Assembly (NCBI RefSeq): GCF_027941915.1
Contig: NZ_CP116009.1
Coordinates: 1,116,001 to 1,180,000, forward strand
DNA: 64,000 bases
Reading direction: 5' to 3'
From: Ramlibacter tataouinensis
GTDB lineage: Bacteria; Pseudomonadota; Gammaproteobacteria; Burkholderiales; Burkholderiaceae_C
Both the position numbers and the translations under genes were made by a program. Below are positions 42,723-50,206 of this stretch, piece after piece. Under the pieces are notes generated by a model, which saw nothing but the letters and a program-made list of their open reading frames with translations, ran no database searches and had not been told where the DNA came from. The stretch's first letter is position 1. Each line of letters begins with the position of its first letter.

Positions 42723-43517
42723 GTGACCTGGATGCTCATCTACTTCGCCACCGGCGCCTTCGTCGGCTTTCTCGCCGGGCTGCTTGGCATCGGCGGGGGC
42801 ATGACGCTCGTCCCCTTGCTGGCGTCGATGTTCACCGCGCAGCAACTCGCCCCGGACCATGTCGTTCATATTGCCCTGGGCACCGGCATGTCATCGATCG
42901 TCTTCACGTCCAGCGCCAGCGTCCGCGCGCACCATCGCCTCGGCGGCGTCGACTGGTCCCTGGTTCGCCGAATGGGACCGGGCATGGTCATCGGAACCCT
43001 GCTGGCGACGGCGCTGTCGGGATGGGTGTCGCAGCGTGCGCTCGCCCTGGCGTTCACGGTGATCGTGTACGCGGGTGCGACGCAACTCCTGCTCGGCCGC
43101 AAGCCGTCGGCCGCGCGCACCTTGCCCGGCAGGACGGCGCTGATGGCGATCGGGCTGCTGTTCGGGGTCGTTTGCGGGCTGGTTTCTGCGGGCGGGGCCT
43201 TCCTGACGGTCCCCTTCATGCTGTTCTGCGGCGTTTCCATGACCACGGCGATCGGCACGGGTGCCGCACTCGGCCTGCCGGTGGCGCTGATCGGAACGCT
43301 CGGCTATGTGTTCAGCGGTTGGCAAGTCCCGGGCCTGCCGCCCCTGGCACTGGGCTTCGTGTACGGCCCGGCCCTGCTGGGCATCGTCGCCGGCAGCGTG
43401 CTCACGGCCCCGATCGGCGCCCGCGCCGCCCACCGCCTGCCGGTGGCCACGCTGCGCCGCATCTTTGCGTGCCTGCTGTACGCGCTGGCGACGAAGATGC
43501 TGTGGAGCTACCTCTAA
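42723..43517 (+). CDS. TauE/SafE-family membrane exporter (sulfite/organosulfur or anion permease)
   Basis: A protein of about 264 residues with eight predicted helices. Both family repeats are visible: GAFVGFLAGLLGIGGGMTLV in the first half and GLLFGVVCGLVSAGGAFLTV in the second. A GTG at VTWMLIYF is taken as start; an ATG three codons later and a GTG 36 bases earlier are alternatives. Members export sulfite, sulfoacetate or other anions, or import some. It is divergent from the TAXI operon and alone on its strand; substrate unknown. Confidence 0.87.
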   Translation: MTWMLIYFATGAFVGFLAGLLGIGGGMTLVPLLASMFTAQQLAPDHVVHIALGTGMSSIVFTSSASVRAHHRLGGVDWSLVRRMGPGMVIGTLLATALSGWVSQRALALAFTVIVYAGATQLLLGRKPSAARTLPGRTALMAIGLLFGVVCGLVSAGGAFLTVPFMLFCGVSMTTAIGTGAALGLPVALIGTLGYVFSGWQVPGLPPLALGFVYGPALLGIVAGSVLTAPIGARAAHRLPVATLRRIFACLLYALATKMLWSYL

Positions 43518-43661
43518 CCGCTGGGCTTGTCATCGGCGCTCCGGGGTGCAGGGCATGGCGGCGCATCCCTGGTGCGCGTCGCCGTTCAAGCCGGGCGCGG
43601 TGAGCTCTGCATCAACGACGCCCGCCTGCCGACCTCGTCGAAATCGCGGGTTTCCCCTCGA

Positions 43662-43684
43662 CCCGTGCGAGCGCGGGGGCTTTT
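43662..43684 (+). terminator. Possible rho-independent terminator
   Basis: CCCGTG and CGCGGG pair (one G-T wobble) around CGAG, followed by GGCTTTT. It lies after the TauE/SafE gene and before the CoA-ligase-domain gene. The T run is short. Confidence 0.35.
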
Positions 43685-43739
43685 GAATGTCGATCACGCC
43701 CGACGCGGACCGTGCGCCCGGGCGAAGGAGACAACGGTG

Positions 43740-44138
43740 ATGGAAGCTGGCCGCATCGGCATCGTCTCGCGTTCGGCGACGCTGGCACGCGACGTCGAGC
43801 GCCAGCTCTCGCTGTTCGAGCTGGGCGCTTCGAAGGTGGTGTGCATGCCGGCGCCCGGCATGACCCACCTCGAGCTGCTGAAGATGTTCGAGCGCCACTG
43901 GGGCACCGATGCCGTGCTGCTGCTCGGGGCGATCGACGCTCGCGAGGAAGAGGCCTGCGCCGAGTGGATTGGCCGGCACATGGCCAAACCCGTGGTCGGC
44001 TTCATCGACGAAGCCGGCGCCGGCCATCCGCAGGTAGCCCGGCTGCGCGCCTGCGGCGTGCACATGAGCCGGGACGCCGAAAGCATCGGCGCGCTCACGG
44101 CTTCACTGGTGGGCTGCCCCTGGCTTCCCTTTGACTGA
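43740..44138 (+). CDS. Stand-alone succinyl-CoA ligase alpha C-terminal-like domain
   Basis: A 132-residue protein equal to the C-terminal ligase domain of SucD-type proteins, without their CoA-binding Rossmann domain. Matching parts are GRIGIVSRSATLARDVERQL, MFERHWGTDAVLLLGAID, EEACAEWIGRHMAKPVVGFI and GAGHPQVARLRACGV, where the GH pair corresponds to the phosphorylated histidine loop (GHAG in SucD), though the loop is shortened. AAGGAG precedes either the ATG or a GTG one codon before. Whether it works with the ADP-forming synthetase encoded 9 kb downstream, or as a regulator, is open. Confidence 0.65.
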   Translation: MEAGRIGIVSRSATLARDVERQLSLFELGASKVVCMPAPGMTHLELLKMFERHWGTDAVLLLGAIDAREEEACAEWIGRHMAKPVVGFIDEAGAGHPQVARLRACGVHMSRDAESIGALTASLVGCPWLPFD

Positions 44139-44182
44139 GTCCGCGCCGCTGCACAAACCCGCGTTCGGCTCAAAGCCGGCGG

Positions 44183-45112
44183 TCACGCCGACGGCCTGAG
44201 CGCGTGCTCGATCTGCGCCGCGCCCTCGTCCAGCAGGAACCCCAGGAACGCCTGCGCGACCGGCGGCAGCCGCTTGGTGCGCCGGTGCACCACGTACCAG
44301 TTCAGCATCAGCGGAAAGCCTTTCACGTCGAGGATGACCAGCTTGCCGGCCTGGCGCTCCCGGCTGATCGTGTGCGCGGACAGGAAGCTGATGCCCATGC
44401 CCGCGATCACCGCCTGCTTGATGGTCTCGGTGCTCTTGATCTCCATGGCGATGTTCAACCCGTCGAGCGCCTCGCCGAATCCTTCGCGCATGGAGTTCCA
44501 GGTGTCCGAGCCCTTCTCGCGCACGATGAACGGCTCCTTCAGGATGCGCGCGAGCGGAATGCGCCTGCTGCCGGCCAGCGGGTGCGACGGCGGCGCGACG
44601 ATCACGTAGGGATGCGGCGCGAACGGCACGGCCACGGTGTCGGTCTGGGCCGCAGGCGGCGGTCGCACCATGACCGCCAGGTCGGTGAGGTTCTCGGCCA
44701 GCCGACCCAGGAGCTCCTCGCGGTTGCAGACGCCGAAATTGAGCGTGACGCCCGGATTGCGCTGCATGAACGCCACCAGCAGCGCGGGGAAGAAGTAGTC
44801 GCCGGCGCTGATCACGCTCACGTTGAGGCGGCCGCCGGCGACGCCCCTGAATGCCGCGAGCGCCTCTTCCGCCTCATGGAACTTGTCGATGATCTCGCGG
44901 CTGGAAGCGAGCATCTGCAACCCCGCAGGGGTGAGGTAGACCTTCTTGCCGAGCTGCTCGAAGAGCGGCAGGCCCACGTGCTCCTGGAGCTTGTGCACCT
45001 GGGTCGAGACGGCGGGCTGGGTCAGGTGCAGCTCTTCCGCGGCGCGCGAGAAGCTCAGGTGCCGCGCCACCGCCTCGAAGACCTTGAGCTGGCGCAGCGT
45101 CGCATTGCGCAT
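44183..45112 (-). CDS. LysR-family transcriptional regulator (CbbR-like)
   Basis: A 309-residue LysR regulator. The helix-turn-helix is LRQLKVFEAVARHLSFSRAA followed by EELHLTQPAVSTQVHKLQEH. The effector domain has GRLNVSVISAGDYFFPALLV and IVREKGSDTWNSMREG, similar to CbbR and related C1/C2 regulators. The start at MRNATLRQL is preferred to an ATG 21 bases earlier. It is divergent from the oxalate-transport operon and probably controls it. Confidence 0.9.
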   Translation of the reverse strand: MRNATLRQLKVFEAVARHLSFSRAAEELHLTQPAVSTQVHKLQEHVGLPLFEQLGKKVYLTPAGLQMLASSREIIDKFHEAEEALAAFRGVAGGRLNVSVISAGDYFFPALLVAFMQRNPGVTLNFGVCNREELLGRLAENLTDLAVMVRPPPAAQTDTVAVPFAPHPYVIVAPPSHPLAGSRRIPLARILKEPFIVREKGSDTWNSMREGFGEALDGLNIAMEIKSTETIKQAVIAGMGISFLSAHTISRERQAGKLVILDVKGFPLMLNWYVVHRRTKRLPPVAQAFLGFLLDEGAAQIEHALRPSA

Positions 45113-45218
45113 CCCCAAACTATAAGCCGGCATGAATGGTTTCGATCAAAAACATTGACTGTCATTGATCATTCGCTGCGCCTACATTGCCTTCGACAGC
45201 TGGATCAGGAGGTCTTCC

Positions 45219-45416
45219 ATGCAAGCTCGTCAGCAAGCGCAACCGCATGACCGATACGCCCTCGCCTTCGAAGAGCTGGGGCTCGACTGGCACTGGGACG
45301 GCGAGGAACCGCTGCGCGCATACATCGAACGCGAGCATCCGCACCTGCTGCGCATCTACGACACGGAGTTTCTTGTCAGCGCGATCGAGAGCATCAGCCA
45401 TCGCGCCACCGCATGA
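45219..45416 (+). CDS. Small conserved-looking protein, 65 residues
   Basis: Begins MQARQQAQPHDRYALAFEEL and continues WHWDGEEPLRAYIEREHPHL, then LRIYDTEFLVSAIESI. AGGAGG is well placed before the ATG. Acidic, soluble, no cysteines. It sits between the divergent LysR gene and the TctC gene. No family name known to me; the ribosome site and composition support a real gene. Confidence 0.6.
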   Translation: MQARQQAQPHDRYALAFEELGLDWHWDGEEPLRAYIEREHPHLLRIYDTEFLVSAIESISHRATA

Positions 45417-45453
45417 GCCGCGCTCCCCGGACAAACCCTGAGTTTTCTCAATC

Positions 45454-45467
45454 TTGACTTGCGTCAA
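45454..45467. promoter_or_regulatory. FNR-like palindrome in front of the tctCBA operon
   Basis: TTGAC and GTCAA are perfect inverted arms around TTGC, 84 bases before the TctC start. The half-site TTGAC fits Crp/Fnr regulators with an E-xx-SR recognition helix, such as the one encoded at 49502-50110. Confidence 0.55.
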
Positions 45468-45551
45468 GAGAACTCGCTCGTTGTCGGAGTGAGCATCGCG
45501 ACGCGCGATCTGCGCAGTCGGATCCACGTTCCACCACCAGGAGACAACGCG

Positions 45552-46556
45552 ATGAGTACCCTGCATTGGTTCGCCCGCTTGTCGGGCGCACTGGCCGTCG
45601 CCGTCACGGCGATGGCACCCGCGCATGCCGCGTGGGAGCCCACCAAGCCCGTCGAATTCGTGGTGCCCGCCGGCACCGGCGGCGGAGCCGACCAGATGGC
45701 GCGCCTGATCCAGGGCGTGGTGGTCAAACACAACCTCATGAAGCAGCCGCTGGTGGTCGTCAACAAGTCGGGCGGCGCCGGCGCCGAGGGATTCCTCGAC
45801 GTGAAGAACGCCAAGGGAGATCCGCACAAGATCGTGGTCACGCTGTCCAACCTGTTCACGACGCCGCTGGCCACGGGCGTGCCGTTCAACTGGCGCGACA
45901 TGACGCCGGTGTCGATGATGGCGCTGGACAACTTCGTGCTGTGGGTCAATGCCGAGACGCCGTACAAGACGGCCAAGGAATACCTCGACGCCGTGAAGGC
46001 AGCGGGCCCCAACAAGATGAAGATGGGCGGCACGGGCTCCAAGCAGGAGGACCAGATCATCACCGTCAGCATCGAGAAGGCCAGCGGCACCAAGTTCATC
46101 TACGTGCCCTTCAAGGGCGGCGGCGACGTCGCCGTGCAGCTCGTGGGCAAGCACGTCGACTCGACGGTCAACAACCCCGTCGAAGCCGTCGCCCAATGGC
46201 GCGCCAAGCAGCTGCGGCCGTTGTGCGTGTTCGACGACAAGCGCATGCCCTACCCCGCGAAGATCACGGACACGCAAGCCTGGCAGGACATCCCCACCTG
46301 CAAGGAGTCGGGCATCGACTCGAGCTACACCATGCTGCGCGGGATCTTCATGCCGCCGGGCGTGACCGAGGACCAGAAGACCTTCTACGTGGAGCTGCTC
46401 AAGAAGGTGCGCGCCACGCCCGAATGGAAGGACTACATGGAAAAGGGCGCGTTCAATCAGACCTCCATGGAGGGCGAGGCGTACTTCAACTGGCTCGCCA
46501 AGACCGAGCAGATGCACCGTGAACTCATGAAGAGCGCCGGCTTCCTGGCCAACTGA
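45552..46556 (+). CDS. tctC: Tripartite tricarboxylate transporter receptor (TctC/Bug)
   Basis: A 334-residue periplasmic receptor with signal peptide FARLSGALAVAVTAMAPAHA. The mature end shows TKPVEFVVPAGTGGGADQMA, and YVPFKGGGDVAVQLVGKHVD is the usual second ligand loop. AGGAGACA precedes the ATG at a spacing of five bases. Unlike the two other Bug genes in the window, this one is followed directly by TctB and TctA, so it has its own membrane part. By context with oxalyl-CoA decarboxylase and formyl-CoA transferase the ligand is probably oxalate or a related dicarboxylate. Confidence 0.92.
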   Translation: MSTLHWFARLSGALAVAVTAMAPAHAAWEPTKPVEFVVPAGTGGGADQMARLIQGVVVKHNLMKQPLVVVNKSGGAGAEGFLDVKNAKGDPHKIVVTLSNLFTTPLATGVPFNWRDMTPVSMMALDNFVLWVNAETPYKTAKEYLDAVKAAGPNKMKMGGTGSKQEDQIITVSIEKASGTKFIYVPFKGGGDVAVQLVGKHVDSTVNNPVEAVAQWRAKQLRPLCVFDDKRMPYPAKITDTQAWQDIPTCKESGIDSSYTMLRGIFMPPGVTEDQKTFYVELLKKVRATPEWKDYMEKGAFNQTSMEGEAYFNWLAKTEQMHRELMKSAGFLAN

Positions 46557-46557
46557 G

Positions 46558-47070
46558 ATGGAACAGGACCGAGGCGCAGGCGCCGCGAGGGGCGGCGTCT
46601 CCATGCTCGCCGTCGAAGTCGTGGTGGCCGTCCTGGTGTTCGCGCTGGGACTCACCATCCTGATCGGCAGCTGGACGCTCGGCTCCAGCTGGACGAGCGA
46701 CGGCCCGGGGCCCGGCTATTTCCCCTTCTACATCAGCCTGATCATGTGCGTGTCGGGCGTCGGCATAGCAGTGCAGGCCCTGCGCAAGCGTCCCGAAGGC
46801 ATCTTCGCGGACGGCCAGCAGCTGCGGCAGGTGCTGGTCGTGCTGGTGCCCGCTGCACTGTACGTGCTGGCGGTGCAACTGATCGGCCTGTACATCGCGT
46901 CCGCCCTCTACATCGCCTTGTTCATGGCGCTGCTGGGGAAGTACTCGCCGGTGAAGAGCACCGTGGCCGCGGTGGCGATCATGGTGCTGTTCTTCCTGCT
47001 GTTCGAGGTCTGGTTCAAGGTGCCGCTGTTCAAGGGCGCGTTCAACCTGCTCCAGTTCACGGGGTATTGA
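46558..47070 (+). CDS. tctB: Tripartite tricarboxylate transporter small permease (TctB)
   Basis: A 170-residue protein with four membrane helices, beginning after one base of spacing from the TctC stop. Segments are MLAVEVVVAVLVFALGLTIL, GPGPGYFPFYISLIMCVSGV (the GPGYFP signature), then VLVPAALYVLAVQLIGLYIA and MVLFFLLFEVWFKVPLFKG. It forms the membrane complex with TctA. Confidence 0.9.
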   Translation: MEQDRGAGAARGGVSMLAVEVVVAVLVFALGLTILIGSWTLGSSWTSDGPGPGYFPFYISLIMCVSGVGIAVQALRKRPEGIFADGQQLRQVLVVLVPAALYVLAVQLIGLYIASALYIALFMALLGKYSPVKSTVAAVAIMVLFFLLFEVWFKVPLFKGAFNLLQFTGY

Positions 47071-47076
47071 GGCCAC

Positions 47077-48606
47077 ATGGACGAACTCGGCGCACTGTTC
47101 CACGGCTTCGCAGTCGTGCTCTCCCCCCTGAACCTGGGGCTGATGATCGTCGGCATCGTCCTGGGCGTGCTGATCGGCGTGCTGCCCGGCCTGGGCGGCG
47201 CCAACGGGGTGGCCATCCTGCTGCCGCTCACGTTCAGCATGTCGCCCACCTCGGCGATCATCATGCTGTCGTGCATCTACTGGGGCGCCCTGTTCGGCGG
47301 CGCCATCACCTCCATCCTGTTCAACATCCCGGGCGAGCCCTGGTCGGTGGCGACCACCTTCGACGGCTACCCGATGGCCCAGAACGGGCAGGCGGGCAAG
47401 GCGCTGGCGGCGGCCTTCACCTCGTCCTTCGTCGGCGCCTTCATCGCCGTGGTGATGATCACCTTCCTGGCGCCCCTGGTCGCGAAGTTCGCGCTGAAGT
47501 TCGGGCCGCCGGAATTCTTCGCCGTCTACCTGCTCACGTTCTGCAGCTTCGTCGGCATGGGCAAGGGGTCGCCCTTCAAGATCCTGGCTTCAATGGCGAT
47601 CGGCTTCGCGCTCGCCGCCGTCGGCATGGACACGGTGACCGGCCAGTTGCGGCTGACGTTCGGCATCCCGGACCTGATGCGCGGCTTCGACTTCCTGATC
47701 GCGGTCATCGGCCTGTTCGGCATCGGCGAGATCCTGCTGTCGATGGAGGAAGGCCTGAAGTTCTCCGGCAAGACCGCCAAGCTCAATCCCCGGGTGGTGC
47801 TGGAGACCTGGAAGGAGTTGCCCCGCTACTGGGTGACCTCGCTGCGCAGCGCGGCCGTGGGCATCTGGATGGGTGTCACGCCGGGCGGCGCCACGCCCGC
47901 CTCGTTCATGTCGTATGGCCTGGCCAAGAAGATGTCGCGCGACGGCGCCAAGTTCGGCACCGGCCAGGTCGAAGGCGTCGTCGCGCCGGAAACCGCGGCC
48001 CACGCGGCCGGCACGAGCGCCCTGCTGCCGATGCTGGCGCTGGGCATCCCGGGCTCGCCGACCGCCGCCGTGCTGCTGGGGGGCCTGCTGATCTGGGGCC
48101 TGCAGCCCGGGCCGCTGCTGTTCGTGGAGCAGAAGGACTTCGTGTGGGGCCTGATCGCCTCGATGTACCTGGGCAACATCGCCGGCCTCCTGATCGTGCT
48201 GACGACCGTGCCGCTCTTCGCGGCCATCCTGCGCGTGCCCTTCTCCATCATCGCGCCCGTCATCATCGTGATCTGCGCGATCGGCGCCTACACCGTGCAC
48301 ACCGCAATGCTCGACGTGTGGCTCATGCTCGGGTTCGGCGTGATCGGCTACGTCTTCAAGAAGCTGGACTACCCGCTGGCGCCGCTGGTGCTGGCGCTGG
48401 TGCTCGGCGACAAGGCGGAGGACTCGTTCCGGCAGGCCATGCTCGTGTCCCAAGGCGATCTGGCCATCATGTGGTCCAACCTGCTGGTCGGCTCCATCAC
48501 CGGGCTGGCGCTGCTGCTGCTGCTCTGGCCGCTGCTGTCCAGGGCCTGGGCCGGGGTGCGTCGACCGAAGCGGATCGAACTCAACCGCGAACAGCCGGTC
48601 GACTGA
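47077..48606 (+). CDS. tctA: Tripartite tricarboxylate transporter large permease (TctA)
   Basis: A 509-residue protein with about 12 helices. The family signature GVLPGLGGANGVAILLPLTF is near residue 40, and a second similar stretch GVTPGGATPASFMSYGLAKK is in the other half, followed by GVVAPETAAHAAGTSALLPM. It transports the acid bound by TctC, driven by ion flux. It starts six bases after tctB and is followed closely by the kinase-like/BON gene. Confidence 0.93.
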   Translation: MDELGALFHGFAVVLSPLNLGLMIVGIVLGVLIGVLPGLGGANGVAILLPLTFSMSPTSAIIMLSCIYWGALFGGAITSILFNIPGEPWSVATTFDGYPMAQNGQAGKALAAAFTSSFVGAFIAVVMITFLAPLVAKFALKFGPPEFFAVYLLTFCSFVGMGKGSPFKILASMAIGFALAAVGMDTVTGQLRLTFGIPDLMRGFDFLIAVIGLFGIGEILLSMEEGLKFSGKTAKLNPRVVLETWKELPRYWVTSLRSAAVGIWMGVTPGGATPASFMSYGLAKKMSRDGAKFGTGQVEGVVAPETAAHAAGTSALLPMLALGIPGSPTAAVLLGGLLIWGLQPGPLLFVEQKDFVWGLIASMYLGNIAGLLIVLTTVPLFAAILRVPFSIIAPVIIVICAIGAYTVHTAMLDVWLMLGFGVIGYVFKKLDYPLAPLVLALVLGDKAEDSFRQAMLVSQGDLAIMWSNLLVGSITGLALLLLLWPLLSRAWAGVRRPKRIELNREQPVD

Positions 48607-48620
48607 AAGCGCAGGTCCCC

Positions 48621-49454
48621 ATGCCCGTCATCGCACTCACGCAGGAAATGGGGTCCCTGGCCAAGAACGTGGCGCTGCGCCTGGGCGAGCTCGCCGGACT
48701 CCAGGTCATGCGGCACGAGGTGGCCGAGAACGTGGCGGGGCGGATGCACGTGGAGACCAGCCTGATCCACCGGCTGCGCGGCGGCAAGGCCAGCCTGCGC
48801 GAGCGGTTCTCCACGGACAGACAGCAGGTCGCGGTCTTCACCGCGGAGGAAGTTTTCGCGCTCGCCCGGGGCGGAAACATCGTGCTGCGCGGCTGGGGTG
48901 CCACGCTCTTGCTGCGCCCGGTGCCTCACGTGGTGTGCGTGCGGATCACGCGGCCGTTCGAGCAGCGCGTGGACTGGCTGATGGAGAACCTGGAGACGAC
49001 CGACCGCGAGGCGGCGCAGGCGGAGGTCCGCCGCAGCGACGACGCCCATGCCAACCGCATGCGCGCCCAGTTCGGCGTGACCTGGGGCGACCCCCTGCTC
49101 TACGACCTGGTGATCAACACGGAACGCGTGTCGGTCGACAGCGCCGCCAGCCAGATCCTGGCGCTCGCGGCGGCGCCCGAGTTCCGGGAAACCGATGCGT
49201 CGCACGCGTGCCTGGAAGGCCTGGCGCTGTCGGCCCGCGTGCGCGCCGCGCTCAAGGCGGATGAAGTTACGAGCGGCACCAACATCGGCATCGAGGCTGC
49301 CGGCGGCAAGGTCGTGCTCACGGGCCTGGTGCTGAACGAGCAGGAGCGGGACGCCGCCGCGCGGGTTGCCGGTGCGGTGGCAGGCGCGTCCAGCGTCGAG
49401 AACCGGCTGCGCATCATGGCCGTGTCGCGCAAGTTCACGCATTCCAAGACCTAG
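48621..49454 (+). CDS. Cytidylate-kinase-like protein with C-terminal BON domain
   Basis: A 277-residue two-domain protein. Residues 1-180 resemble the cytidylate-kinase-like family (PF13189 type): VIALTQEMGSLAKNVALRLG, where the usual P-loop glycine pattern is weak, then GNIVLRGWGATLLL and CVRITRPFEQRVDWLM, with NTERVSVDSAASQIL. Residues about 210-270 form a BON domain: LKADEVTSGTNIGIEAAGGK, VVLTGLVLNEQERDAAARVA and VENRLRIM. The pairing, and its place in a Tct operon, are unusual. It may regulate the transporter through nucleotide binding. It begins 14 bases after tctA. Confidence 0.75.
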   Translation: MPVIALTQEMGSLAKNVALRLGELAGLQVMRHEVAENVAGRMHVETSLIHRLRGGKASLRERFSTDRQQVAVFTAEEVFALARGGNIVLRGWGATLLLRPVPHVVCVRITRPFEQRVDWLMENLETTDREAAQAEVRRSDDAHANRMRAQFGVTWGDPLLYDLVINTERVSVDSAASQILALAAAPEFRETDASHACLEGLALSARVRAALKADEVTSGTNIGIEAAGGKVVLTGLVLNEQERDAAARVAGAVAGASSVENRLRIMAVSRKFTHSKT

Positions 49455-49501
49455 GAACGCCGGTGCTGCACAGCCGCTCGCGGCGCCCTGCCGCAACCGT
49501 C

Positions 49502-50110
49502 CTATATCTTCCCGCGCTGCTTCAGGCGCGAAAGCGTTTCCGCGGAAAGATTGAGGTACGACGCCAGTTCCTTCTTGGGAATGCGATCGAAGAGCTGCGG
49601 GTGCTTGCGCATGAAGCGCCTGAACCGCCCGGGCGCATCGAGCAGGTGCAGCGTGATTGTGTGCGCCATGATCTCGCTCATGTGGTGCATCACCTCGTAC
49701 TCGAACGACTGCTTCAGGCCGGGGTGGCGCTCGATGAAAGCCACCCATTCGCGCAAGGGCAGCTTCGCCACCCGGGCCTTGGTCACGCACACGATGCTGT
49801 ACGGCGCCGGCGTGCCCAGGCGCCAGGCGGCGTAGCTGGTCTCCATCTCGCCCTCGTGGGCGAAGCGAAGGATCATCTCCTTGGCTTCCTGGTTGCTCAC
49901 CACCCGCTTGAGGATGCCGTCGAGGATGAAGTACTGCTCCATCTCGTGCACCCCCTGCTGCAGCAGACCCTCGCCCTTGTGGCAATCGACCACGACCAGC
50001 AGCGGCTCCAGCTCAGCCATCTGCGCCGCCGTCATTCCCTTCAGCACGATGTTGTGCGCGAGTTGCACACGAATGACGTTCTTCTCGGGATGGTTTTCGA
50101 TCGACGCCAC
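49502..50110 (-). CDS. Crp/Fnr-family transcriptional regulator
   Basis: A 202-residue protein with an N-terminal cyclic-nucleotide-binding-like barrel (GEGLLQQGVHEMEQYFILDG, SYAAWRLGTPAPYSI) and a C-terminal helix-turn-helix, KKELASYLNLSAETLSRLKQ. The recognition helix keeps E-xx-SR, which in FNR reads TTGA half-sites. The N-terminal cysteine cluster of FNR is missing, so it does not carry the 4Fe-4S oxygen sensor. It is divergent from oxc and convergent with the kinase-like gene. TTGAC palindromes precede both operons it flanks. Confidence 0.88.
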   Translation of the reverse strand: MASIENHPEKNVIRVQLAHNIVLKGMTAAQMAELEPLLVVVDCHKGEGLLQQGVHEMEQYFILDGILKRVVSNQEAKEMILRFAHEGEMETSYAAWRLGTPAPYSIVCVTKARVAKLPLREWVAFIERHPGLKQSFEYEVMHHMSEIMAHTITLHLLDAPGRFRRFMRKHPQLFDRIPKKELASYLNLSAETLSRLKQRGKI

Positions 50111-50130
50111 CGGGCCGGATTTCCGAAAAA

Positions 50131-50144
50131 TTGACTGCGATCAA
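50131..50144. promoter_or_regulatory. FNR-like site between the Crp/Fnr gene and oxc
   Basis: TTGACTGCGATCAA differs from the FNR box TTGAT-N4-ATCAA at one base. It lies 62 bases before oxc and 20 bases before the regulator gene on the other strand, so it could serve both. Confidence 0.55.
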
Positions 50145-50206
50145 GAGCCGTTGGAAGTATCGATTCCTATCATAGCCCGCACACCGCAAGCAGCCCTGAT
50201 ACGTCC

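Noticed and set aside
45141-45175. Further FNR-like site between the LysR gene and the small gene
   Set aside because: TTGACTGTCATTGATC has half-sites in the wrong order and spacing; it does not form the TTGAC-N4-RTCAA pattern.
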